Positions 49,858 to 57,681 of a stretch of 64,000 nt of DNA are shown here, piece after piece; position 1 is the stretch's first letter, and each line of letters begins with the position of its first letter. The DNA lies in contig NZ_KB907784.1 in assembly GCF_000382185.1 (NCBI RefSeq), positions 1,513,633 through 1,577,632 on the forward strand. Reading direction: 5' to 3'. Origin of the DNA: Bordetella sp. FB-8. Its GTDB lineage: Bacteria > Pseudomonadota > Gammaproteobacteria > Burkholderiales > Burkholderiaceae_B. The notes under the pieces are model-generated. The model did no database searches. It was not told the origin of the DNA and saw only the letters and a list, made by a program, of their open reading frames with translations. Both the position numbers and the translations under genes were made by a program.

Positions 49858-51375
49858 ATGAAAATACGCAGGACATTGACAGGCCGCGCGCATCGCGACG
49901 CGAAGAACAGAACGCCGTTTCGGCTAAGCATGCTGTGCTGTGCAATCGCGGGTCTCGCGGCTGCGTCGGCGCCCGCTCATGCCGACGAGTTGAGCGATCT
50001 CAAGGCGCAGATCCAGGCACTTTCGAGCAAATTGAATCAGCTCGAAATAACGCAGAAAAAAACGAATGAGGCAGTCAAAGCCGTATCGACGTCCTATCCG
50101 CCTCTGGTTGCTGCGCCCGGCAAGCCCGCGCCGGACCTGACGCCAACCCGCGCCGAGCAGGCGAGCCTGGACGCGGAATACGTGCGCCGCGGAACAATCC
50201 CCGGCTCATTCATCGTACCGGGCACCAATACGTCGCTCAGCATAGGCGGCTTCATCAATTTTCAGGGCATTTACGACCCGACGGAAAACCTCGGGCCGAA
50301 GTTTTCGATCGGCAACCTCGACCCGGCAGGCAGCGCCGCGCGCAAGCAGTCGCAAAACTCCTTCCACTTCCAGGATAAGGTTTCGCGATTGGTCGTTGGT
50401 ACGAACACGCCGAGCCCGTATGGTCCGATCACGACGAACTTCGGGCTTGATTTCTACGGTTATGTTCCTGGCGGCGACAACAATCAGGCGCTGCAGAACA
50501 ATAGCTGGGGCGCGCGCATCGTCACCGCGTACGGCACGATCGGTCATTTCCTCGTCGGTATGGCGAACTCGAACTTCATCGACGATCCGGATTCGCCGGA
50601 AACGTTCGATAACGCGGGGCCGGCAGGCCTTCCCGCCGAACGCGTGCCGCAGTTGCGTTGGACGCAGCCGATGGGCAACGGCGCAAACGTGTCGTTCTCA
50701 CTCGAAAATCCCCAGACCGGCTACCAGGACACACAGGGCAACATTGAGGCATGGACCAAAGCCAACACCATGCCAGACATCACCGCAAAGTATGAACGCG
50801 AGGGCGCATGGGGGCATTTCCAGCTCTCAGGTGAGGCCCAGGACCTTGGCTATACCGACAAGAACGGCATGCGCACGAGGGTGTTTGCTCCGGGCGCCCT
50901 GATCGGCGCGACGTTCAACGTGCCCAAATCCGGCGGCGGCTACGGCGACGACAATTTCGGCGGCCAGGCCTGGTACGGCGCGCTGGGGCACTACATGCCC
51001 GACGACTTTGGCGCGAACGTGCCTTCCGCCCTTGCGGTCGACAACGGCACCTCCGCCAGTCCGACGGGTGCAACGCAAGTCGTGCTGCAGCCCCTCATGG
51101 GCGGAACGCTCTTCTACCAGCACTGGTGGACGTCCAGGCTGCGATCGACGCTCGCGTTTGGATACAACCATCAACGACTTGCCTCGTTCCTGCCTGCCGA
51201 TACAAACAACGCTGTGACGATCAAGACCGTGCATCTGAATTTGATCTACCGGCCGGTCAAGACAGTCGACCTTGGCGTCGAAGTGGCATGGGGGCAGAAG
51301 ACGTTCCAGGCATCGACAGGTTACGGCAAGCAATCGGCTCGGCGTATCGAGGTTGGCGGGATCTGGCATTTCTGA
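49858..51375 (+). CDS. DcaP-like outer-membrane porin
   Basis: 505 aa. A long N-terminal region ends in a signal-peptide hydrophobic stretch (LCCAIAGLAAASAPAHA). A short coiled coil follows (ELSDLKAQIQALSSKLNQLE), then a beta-barrel with the DcaP hallmarks SIGGFINFQGIYD, FHFQDKVSRLVVGTNTPS, NSNFIDDPDSPETFDNAGP and the terminal aromatic WHF. Such trimeric porins take up dicarboxylates or other small anions. The ATG at 49858 follows AGGAGG by 6 bases; an upstream in-frame ATG at 49777 is less likely. It precedes the ABC transporter, implying outer-membrane entry of the same solute. Confidence 0.88.
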   Translation: MKIRRTLTGRAHRDAKNRTPFRLSMLCCAIAGLAAASAPAHADELSDLKAQIQALSSKLNQLEITQKKTNEAVKAVSTSYPPLVAAPGKPAPDLTPTRAEQASLDAEYVRRGTIPGSFIVPGTNTSLSIGGFINFQGIYDPTENLGPKFSIGNLDPAGSAARKQSQNSFHFQDKVSRLVVGTNTPSPYGPITTNFGLDFYGYVPGGDNNQALQNNSWGARIVTAYGTIGHFLVGMANSNFIDDPDSPETFDNAGPAGLPAERVPQLRWTQPMGNGANVSFSLENPQTGYQDTQGNIEAWTKANTMPDITAKYEREGAWGHFQLSGEAQDLGYTDKNGMRTRVFAPGALIGATFNVPKSGGGYGDDNFGGQAWYGALGHYMPDDFGANVPSALAVDNGTSASPTGATQVVLQPLMGGTLFYQHWWTSRLRSTLAFGYNHQRLASFLPADTNNAVTIKTVHLNLIYRPVKTVDLGVEVAWGQKTFQASTGYGKQSARRIEVGGIWHF

Positions 51376-51409
51376 TGCCTCGGCGCGACAGGCGTGTTGT
51401 CGCAAACTT

Positions 51410-51432
51410 CCGCCGGCATCTGCCGCCGGCGG
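51410..51432 (+). terminator. Hairpin after the porin gene
   Basis: CCGCCGGC (51410-51417) pairs with GCCGGCGG (51425-51432), loop 7, followed by GTTTAT. It lies 35 bp after the porin stop and 31 bp before the ABC ATPase; it may be a partial terminator or an mRNA 3' end that lets the porin be made in excess. Confidence 0.45.
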
Positions 51433-51462
51433 GTTTATCTGCATGTGAAAGGTTAGCTATAT

Positions 51463-52305
51463 ATGTCTGAGATTTTGGCTGGGCAAGGAAGCGTGCAATT
51501 CGCGCACGTGACCAAGCGCTTTCCCACGCGGGATGGCGTCGAGAAGACCGTTCTGCGCGATGTGAATCTGGTGATCGAACCGGGCATGTTCTGCGCCGTG
51601 GTCGGCCCTACCGGCTGCGGAAAATCGACCACTCTTACGTTGGCGGCCGGACTCTATCGGCCGAGCGAGGGCATGGTGCGGGTGTCGGGACGCGAGGTGG
51701 ACGGCATCACGCAAGGCACCAGCTTCGTGTTCCAGACCGACGCCCTGATGCCATGGAAATCGATTCTCAAAAATGTCGCGCTGGGTCCGACATTCCGTGG
51801 GGTTCCCAAGCAACAGGCTCTGGAGCAGGCGCGCGATTGGCTGCGCACCGTCGGTCTCGCAGGCTTCGAGAATTATTACCCGTATCAGCTGTCAGGCGGC
51901 ATGCGCAAGCGCGTGAGCATGGCGGCCGCGCTCATCAACAAGCCGTCCATGCTGCTCATGGACGAGCCGTTTTCGGCGCTCGATGTGCAGACGCGGGCCA
52001 TCATGTCCAACGAGCTATTAGCGCTGTGGGAAAAGACGCGCCCCTCGGTGCTTTTCGTGACACACGATCTGGAGGAAGCGATTGCGCTGGCCGACCGTGT
52101 CGTGGTGATGACGGCCGGGCCCGCGACGGTCAAGGCGGTGTTCGATATCGATCTGCCGCGTCCGCGCGGTCAGGTGCAGGAAATTCGCTTCCAGCCCCGC
52201 TTTCTGGATCTCTATCAGCAGATCTGGGAATCGCTGCGCGAAGAAGTGGAACAGACATACTCGCGGGCGTCCGCCGTATCGAAACAGCAAGGAGCGACGG
52301 CATGA
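51463..52305 (+). CDS. ABC transporter ATP-binding protein, nitrate/sulfonate/taurine type
   Basis: 280 aa. Walker A GPTGCGKST (about residues 47-55), Q-loop VFQTDALMPW typical of the SsuB/TauB group, signature QLSGGMRKRV, Walker B LLMDEPFSALD and H-loop VTHDLEEA. It drives uptake through the permease encoded next; its stop overlaps the permease ATG by 4 bp. The ligand is not predictable from the ATPase. Confidence 0.92.
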   Translation: MSEILAGQGSVQFAHVTKRFPTRDGVEKTVLRDVNLVIEPGMFCAVVGPTGCGKSTTLTLAAGLYRPSEGMVRVSGREVDGITQGTSFVFQTDALMPWKSILKNVALGPTFRGVPKQQALEQARDWLRTVGLAGFENYYPYQLSGGMRKRVSMAAALINKPSMLLMDEPFSALDVQTRAIMSNELLALWEKTRPSVLFVTHDLEEAIALADRVVVMTAGPATVKAVFDIDLPRPRGQVQEIRFQPRFLDLYQQIWESLREEVEQTYSRASAVSKQQGATA

Positions 52306-53174
52306 ATGCGGTGAGCATAAGCAAACAAAGCGGCGGGACGATGGCCAGCGCTGCGGCGGCCCGCCGCAGCGCGCAACGGCGCAAGAGGTCGGTTTTCCTG
52401 GGGCGCGCGGCGCTTTTCGTGCTGGTCGTCGGCGGCTGGCAGCTGACAACAGCGCTGGGCATTCTTGATCCGTTCTTCTTCGGATCGCCCAGCGGAATTG
52501 TCATGCGATTGTGGGATTGGATACAGCACGGCACCGCATATGGGTCGCTTTGGGAGCAGATCTGGGTCACGCTCGAGGAGTCGCTGCTCGGCTTCGCGGC
52601 GGGCGTGTCCAGCGGCGTGGTGTTCGGCGTGCTCCTGGGCGAGAGTCCTTACCTGGCCGAAGTCATCGGCCCGTACATCAAAATCGTGAACGCACTGCCG
52701 CGCATCGTTCTGGGTTCGGTGCTGGTGATGTGGCTCGGGCTTGGCATGCCGTCCAAGGTCGTGCTGGCCGCGATTCTGGTGTTTTTCGTCGTGTTCTTCA
52801 ACGCGTTCCAGGGTGTGCGAAGCGTCGACCGGAATCTGGTCGCGAATTCCCGAATTCTGGGTGCGTCGCGGCTGCAGATTGTCTGGCATGTGATCTTTCC
52901 GTCCGCCATGACTTGGATCATCGCGAGCCTGCACGTCGCGCTCGGATTCTCGATCATCGGCGCGATTGTCGGCGAGTTCCTGGGCGCGCAGCGTGGCCTG
53001 GGTCTGGTGATTGCGACAGCGCAGAACACGTTCGATGCAAATGGCGTATTCGGCGCGATGCTGATCATCGGCATTGTTGCGCTATCGGCCGAGGCGTTAA
53101 TGGCGGTTCTCGAAAAATCATTGTTGTCATGGCAGCCGCCGGCCTCGCACGACAGCGACGTGCGAGGCATTTGA
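52302..53174 (+). CDS. ABC transporter permease, SsuC/TauC-like
   Basis: 290 aa. Six membrane helices. The BPD-transport motif near EVIGPYIKIVNALPRIVLGSVLVMWLG and the EAA-type loop NSRILGASRLQIVWHVIFPSAMTWIIASLHVALGFSIIGAIVGEFLGAQRGLG define a nitrate/sulfonate/taurine permease. It forms a homodimer with the ATPase encoded upstream. A 2-base-loop hairpin in the following gap may protect the binding-protein transcript. Confidence 0.92.
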   Translation: MNAVSISKQSGGTMASAAAARRSAQRRKRSVFLGRAALFVLVVGGWQLTTALGILDPFFFGSPSGIVMRLWDWIQHGTAYGSLWEQIWVTLEESLLGFAAGVSSGVVFGVLLGESPYLAEVIGPYIKIVNALPRIVLGSVLVMWLGLGMPSKVVLAAILVFFVVFFNAFQGVRSVDRNLVANSRILGASRLQIVWHVIFPSAMTWIIASLHVALGFSIIGAIVGEFLGAQRGLGLVIATAQNTFDANGVFGAMLIIGIVALSAEALMAVLEKSLLSWQPPASHDSDVRGI

Positions 53175-53213
53175 ATGGCCGGCTTGCAGTGTGAATTTGC
53201 ATTCGATTCATTA

Positions 53214-53233
53214 GAGACCGGCGTGCCGGTCTC
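53214..53233 (+). promoter_or_regulatory. Intercistronic hairpin before the binding-protein gene
   Basis: GAGACCGGC (53214-53222) pairs perfectly with GCCGGTCTC (53225-53233). It ends 22 bases before the ATG at 53256. Such hairpins between a permease and its binding protein often stabilise the binding-protein message; that role is inferred. Confidence 0.5.
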
Positions 53234-53255
53234 GCATAACCAAGGAGATGGAGTC

Positions 53256-54308
53256 ATGAAGGAAAAATTCCTGTTTTCGAAGACGCTGGCGGGCCTGGTG
53301 TGCGCGGCGGGGCTGATTTACGGTCATGCCGTGGCAGCGGCCCCGCTGCCGAAGGTCACCATGATGGTCGGCGGTATGGACAAGCAGATCTACCTGCCGT
53401 ACTCGCTTGCGCAGAATCTGGGCTTTTTCAAGAAATACGGCGTTGACATGGAACTGTCGACCGAGCAATCGGGCGGGGTTGGCGCGGAAGACGCGATGGT
53501 CTCCGGCCAGGTCGATATGGCCGGTGCGTGGTATGTCCATACGATCGACTTCCAACAGCACGGCAAGGCTGTTCTTGACATCGTCCAGTTAAGTGGCGCG
53601 CCGGGCGAACGCGAAATGTGCGCCACGAAATCGGGCGTCAAGACACCTGCCGACTGGAAGGGTAAGGTGGTCGGCGTGACCGATCTGGGCTCGGGCACCG
53701 ACGATCTGACGCTGTACCTTGCCGCCCGCTACCATCTCGGACTGCACGACTTCTCGCGCGTGGGCGTCGGTGCCGGTCCGACGCTGATCGGCGCGCTCGA
53801 GCATGACCGTATCGTCTGCGGCATGACGACGCAGCCGACCGTCAACGCGATCGAGAAAATGAAGGTCGGCTATTCGGCGATGGATCTGGCGACGGCCGAC
53901 GGCGTCAAAAAGTGGCTGGGAGGCTACTGGCCCACGGCGGCGGTGCTCGCTCGGGCCGACTGGGTCAAGGCGCATCCGGTCCAGACGCAAGCGGTGGTCA
54001 ATGCGATGGTCGCGACAATGCACTGGATCAATACGCACAGCGCGGCAGAAATCGCCGATCATTTGCCCTCTGATTTCGTCAGCAATCAACTGTCGACCAA
54101 AAGCGAGTATGTGAAGGCCCTCGCGATGGACAAGGGCCAGTTCCTGCCTGACGGCCTGATGCCTCAAGGCGGCCCACAGACGGTGCTGGCGGTCGAGAAG
54201 TTCGCCGGCAAGATTTCCAAGCCGGTCGACCTGGATGTGACGTACACGAACGAATACGCCATCAAGGCGAACGCATTGCTTGCGAAAGAGGCGGCCTCGG
54301 GGAACTAA
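53256..54308 (+). CDS. Periplasmic solute-binding protein, NMT1/SsuA-like (transporter component)
   Basis: 350 aa. Signal peptide about residues 1-27 (LAGLVCAAGLIYGHAVAAA). The mature N-terminus VTMMVGGMDKQIYLPYSLAQNLGFFKKYGVDMELSTEQSG is the NMT1/THI5-like fold that accompanies SsuBC-type transporters. AAGGAG precedes the ATG at 8 bases. It is a paralogue of the protein at 56564-57574: both share GG-DK-IYLP, AED-M--G and HTID-Q. Directly downstream of the permease, so it is the likely transport component. Confidence 0.9.
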   Translation: MKEKFLFSKTLAGLVCAAGLIYGHAVAAAPLPKVTMMVGGMDKQIYLPYSLAQNLGFFKKYGVDMELSTEQSGGVGAEDAMVSGQVDMAGAWYVHTIDFQQHGKAVLDIVQLSGAPGEREMCATKSGVKTPADWKGKVVGVTDLGSGTDDLTLYLAARYHLGLHDFSRVGVGAGPTLIGALEHDRIVCGMTTQPTVNAIEKMKVGYSAMDLATADGVKKWLGGYWPTAAVLARADWVKAHPVQTQAVVNAMVATMHWINTHSAAEIADHLPSDFVSNQLSTKSEYVKALAMDKGQFLPDGLMPQGGPQTVLAVEKFAGKISKPVDLDVTYTNEYAIKANALLAKEAASGN

Positions 54309-54372
54309 TTTTTTCTCTCCTTTTGGTCGTAAGTTCCGATCAATTTCGTTCTAAGATCACCAAAATCCATCC

Positions 54373-54415
54373 AAGCGACCGGCCCGGCGATGCAAGCCGT
54401 GCCGGTCGTTCGCTT
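54373..54415 (+). terminator. Hairpin between binding protein and response regulator
   Basis: CGACCGGC (54376-54383) pairs with GCCGGTCG (54401-54408), and the flanking AAGCG/CGCTT extends the stem past a TT bulge. No T-run follows, so partial read-through or mRNA stabilisation is more likely than full termination. Confidence 0.4.
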
Positions 54416-54432
54416 GAAATGTGAACAGAGCA

Positions 54433-55110
54433 ATGAAACTGCTGCTCGTAGAAGACAACGAAGAGTTCGCCCATTGGCTCAGCAAGGCGCTTCGGACAGA
54501 GCGGTTCGAGGTCGAGTGCGTATACGATGGCTCGACGGCCATCTCACGCCTGGAGCAGTCGCAATACGATCTGCTCCTGCTTGATCTGCGATTGCCCGGC
54601 ATGGATGGCCGCAATGTGTTGCGCAGCATTCGTCGGCGGCGCAACGACATGCCGGTTCTGGTCGTGACGGCTAATGCCTCGATCGATGTAAAGGTCGATT
54701 GCCTCGATATCGGAGCGGACGATTACGTGGGCAAGCCGTTCGAGATGCGAGAACTCGTGGCAAGAATCAAAGTGTTGATTCGCCGGCACGGACGCAGCAG
54801 CCAGTCCGTCGTCCAGTGCGCTGACCTGCAGTTCGATCTGGACATACAGCAATTCCGCCTGGATGGCCGCTTGCTCGAACTCACGCAGCGCGAGCATCGT
54901 GTGCTGGAATCCCTTATTTTGCGCCAGGGCAAGACGATCACCAAGGCGCAGTTGATCGCGCAGGTATTTGAGTTGGGCAGCGAGGCGGGCGAGAACGCGA
55001 TCGAAACCTATATCTATCGGCTGCGCCGCAAGCTTGCCGGGGCGCAGGCGCGGATTCTTACGTTGCGCGGAATCGGCTATGTGCTGCGCGACGCGGCCAA
55101 TTCGACATGA
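54433..55110 (+). CDS. OmpR-family response regulator (TctD-like)
   Basis: 225 aa. Receiver domain with the phosphoacceptor Asp51 in LLLLDLRLPGMDG, acidic pair ED at 7-8 and the conserved Lys in VGKPFEMREL. The C-terminal winged helix has the TQREHRVLESLILRQGKTITK and ENAIETYIYRLRRKL patterns. An ATG at 54433 gives the usual MKLLLVEDN start; GTG 54421 would add four residues. Overlaps the histidine kinase by 4 bp. The TctD subgroup regulates carboxylate uptake genes. Confidence 0.93.
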   Translation: MKLLLVEDNEEFAHWLSKALRTERFEVECVYDGSTAISRLEQSQYDLLLLDLRLPGMDGRNVLRSIRRRRNDMPVLVVTANASIDVKVDCLDIGADDYVGKPFEMRELVARIKVLIRRHGRSSQSVVQCADLQFDLDIQQFRLDGRLLELTQREHRVLESLILRQGKTITKAQLIAQVFELGSEAGENAIETYIYRLRRKLAGAQARILTLRGIGYVLRDAANST

Positions 55111-56501
55111 AGCGGCTGCGCCTTCGCCTGGTTCTCTGGGTGTTGATACCGATGGCTGTCGCGCTTGGGTTGACGACGGCGCTGTCCTGGCGTGACGCGC
55201 GCGAAAATGCGCTGCTTTTGCAGGATCGGCGGTTGCTCGCATCGGCCGAAATGATGGCCGAGCAGGTACGTTGGATTGATCAGGCGCTCATCGCCGATAC
55301 GCCGCCCGCGGCATTGCGCATGCTTGCCTCCAGTCAGCACGACCTTGTCTATTTTCAGGTTCGCGCGCTTCCCGACGATCTGCTCGCGGGATGGCCCGAT
55401 CTGAGCAGCATGCCGGTATCGGCCGACGGCAAGCCCAATTACGGCAATGTCGCCTATCGCGGCGAAATGCTGAGAATGGTGACGATCTCGCGCCGGCTCT
55501 ATCGAAACGGTCAGACGACGATCGTTCTCGTCTCGGTGGCTCAAGGGCTCAAGTCATTCTCGCGCTTTGTCGCCAATCTCTGGCAACCGGTGCTCTTTCA
55601 GGAATCCGCGCTGCTCACGCTTACGCTGGTGCTGATGCTGGTCGGACTTACGTTCGAGCTCAAGCCGCTTCTGAAATTGCGCAAGGACCTGGAGACGCGC
55701 GAAGCCGACGATCTCACCGCGCTCGATACGACGCAACTTCACCAGGAGCTTTGGCCCATGGTGGATACGATCAATCAATATGTCGCGCGCCTCACGCGTC
55801 AGCACGATATTCAGAAGCGCTTTATTGCCGATGCCGCACATCAACTACGCACGCCGATCGCTTTGATGAGCACGCAGCTGGACTATGCGGGCCATCTTCA
55901 ATCCGCTGACGAACTGCGTGAAATGCTGGTCGCGGTGCGCGCGAATGCACGGCGATTGAAAGACCTCGTCAATCAGTTGCTGAGCTTGTCCCAGGCCGAG
56001 GCGAGCCGCGAGGCGAAACTGCCGCGCGAACCGGTCAGCCTGCTCGATCTCGCGCACCGAGTGCTCGTTGGACTGTCCGTGCTGGCGGACGACAAGGGCG
56101 TAGATCTTGGACTTGATGCCGCCAGCGTCGATACGACCGTGATGACGTGTTCGGCGTTGTTGCATGAGTTGTTGTTCAATCTCGTTGACAATGCCGTGCG
56201 CTATACGCCGCGCGGCGGCCATGTCACGGTATACGCGGGACGCGCCGACGCATTGGCAATACTGCGCGTGGACGACACGGGACCCGGCATACCCGTCGCG
56301 CTTCGGTCGCGCGTCTTTGAGCGCTTTAGCCGAGGCAATCTGTCGGACAGCGGCGGATTCGGACTGGGCCTTGCCATTGTCAGCGAGGCGGCCAAGGTCT
56401 GCAGGGCCGATGTCGAACTTGCGGATGGACTGCAAGGCAAAGGGCTATGCGTTATTGTCCGATTGCCGCTCGCAACGGACGGATCGCCAGAGACCTCGTA
56501 A
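55107..56501 (+). CDS. Sensor histidine kinase (TctE-like)
   Basis: 464 aa. Two membrane helices (about 7-27 and 168-188) flank a periplasmic domain of about 140 residues of the TctE-N type. The phosphoacceptor His245 is in FIADAAHQLRTPIALM. The ATP-binding domain has the N-box LLFNLVDNAVRYTP, G1 DDTGPGIP and G2 GFGLGLAIV. It pairs with the response regulator just upstream. In the TctE group the signal is often a periplasmic binding protein with its ligand, which fits the binding protein encoded next. Confidence 0.93.
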   Translation: MKRLRLRLVLWVLIPMAVALGLTTALSWRDARENALLLQDRRLLASAEMMAEQVRWIDQALIADTPPAALRMLASSQHDLVYFQVRALPDDLLAGWPDLSSMPVSADGKPNYGNVAYRGEMLRMVTISRRLYRNGQTTIVLVSVAQGLKSFSRFVANLWQPVLFQESALLTLTLVLMLVGLTFELKPLLKLRKDLETREADDLTALDTTQLHQELWPMVDTINQYVARLTRQHDIQKRFIADAAHQLRTPIALMSTQLDYAGHLQSADELREMLVAVRANARRLKDLVNQLLSLSQAEASREAKLPREPVSLLDLAHRVLVGLSVLADDKGVDLGLDAASVDTTVMTCSALLHELLFNLVDNAVRYTPRGGHVTVYAGRADALAILRVDDTGPGIPVALRSRVFERFSRGNLSDSGGFGLGLAIVSEAAKVCRADVELADGLQGKGLCVIVRLPLATDGSPETS

Positions 56502-56563
56502 ACGAGGCGCGGCACCTGCATCGGATCGTACTTGCGCTGCAGGGACAAGGAGGAGAAAGTTCA

Positions 56564-57574
56564 ATGGACATGAGGAGACTGGCAACTGCCGCGGTGGGTA
56601 TTTCACTGGGCATGTGCCTATTCGCGAGCCGAGTCGATGCATCGGAAAGGGTCACGATCATGGTCGGTGGCATCGATAAGATCATCTATCTGCCGGCAGT
56701 TCTGGCAAAACGTTATTTCGAAAAGCAGGGACTCGACGTTGATGTCGTGACGGAATCCGCGGGAGTCAACGCCGAGGACGAAATGATCGCCGGAGGCGTG
56801 CAAGGCGTCGTAGGCTTCTACGATCATACGATTGACTTGCAGGCAAAAGGCATCGAGGTCGAGTCGCTTGTTCAGTTTTCGGACGTGCCGGGCGAAGTGA
56901 TGCTCGTGTCCAAGAACGCCGCCGCGACAATCACCTCGCCGGCGGACTTCAAAGGCCAGGCGCTTGGCGTGACATCCCTAGGATCGTCGACTGATTTCCT
57001 GACCGAGTATCTTGCGAGCCAGGCGGGGCTGGATCACGACGACTATAGGCTCAAGGCCGTCGACGCCGGAACAACGTTCATCAACGCGATGCGCGAAAAC
57101 CGCATTGCCGCGGGCATGACGACCGAGCCGACTGCGTCTCGGCTGATATCGAGCGCCGAAGCGCGAGTGCTCATCGACATGCGGACCGCGGACGGAACAC
57201 GCAGCGCGCTCGGTGCGCTCTATCCAACCAGCTGTCTATATATGCCGAGCAGTTGGGTCAATGCGCATCGCCGCGAAGCGGCGCTGCTCGTTCGCGGATT
57301 TGTCATGGCATTGCGGTATCTGCACACGCACAGCGCCGAGCAAATTGTCGCGATGTTGCCGCGCAGCTATTACGCAGGCATCGACAAGGCACTCTATGTA
57401 AAGGCGCTCAAGGCATACCTGCCATGGTTTTCAGCCGACGGGACAATGCCGGCCGATGGTCCGAAAACCGTGCTTCGCGTAATGTCGACGATTCGTCCGC
57501 AGGTTAAAAAAGCCAATATCGATCTGAAGAAAACATACACGGACATGTTCGTCAATGAGGCGGCCAAGCAGTAG
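56564..57574 (+). CDS. Second NMT1/SsuA-like periplasmic binding protein, likely sensory
   Basis: 336 aa. Signal peptide about residues 1-26 (LATAAVGISLGMCLFASRVDA). It is a paralogue of the binding protein at 53256: RVTIMVGGIDKIIYLPAVLAKRYFEKQGLDVDVVTESAGVNAEDEMIAGGV and FYDHTIDLQAKG. It has no permease of its own and directly follows the histidine kinase gene, with AAGGAGGAG before the ATG. By analogy with TctC/Bug-type proteins that signal to TctE-like kinases, it may be the ligand-sensing partner. Transport use with the upstream ABC system is also possible. Confidence 0.87.
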   Translation: MDMRRLATAAVGISLGMCLFASRVDASERVTIMVGGIDKIIYLPAVLAKRYFEKQGLDVDVVTESAGVNAEDEMIAGGVQGVVGFYDHTIDLQAKGIEVESLVQFSDVPGEVMLVSKNAAATITSPADFKGQALGVTSLGSSTDFLTEYLASQAGLDHDDYRLKAVDAGTTFINAMRENRIAAGMTTEPTASRLISSAEARVLIDMRTADGTRSALGALYPTSCLYMPSSWVNAHRREAALLVRGFVMALRYLHTHSAEQIVAMLPRSYYAGIDKALYVKALKAYLPWFSADGTMPADGPKTVLRVMSTIRPQVKKANIDLKKTYTDMFVNEAAKQ

Positions 57575-57681
57575 CGGTTTCCTTGGTTGAAGTTGATTTT
57601 TCAATTGCGGCCATTGATGGCAACGCGCATGTCTGAAAAAATGGGGGCCGACAACGCCCATAAGGCAAAACCGAGACCCCC

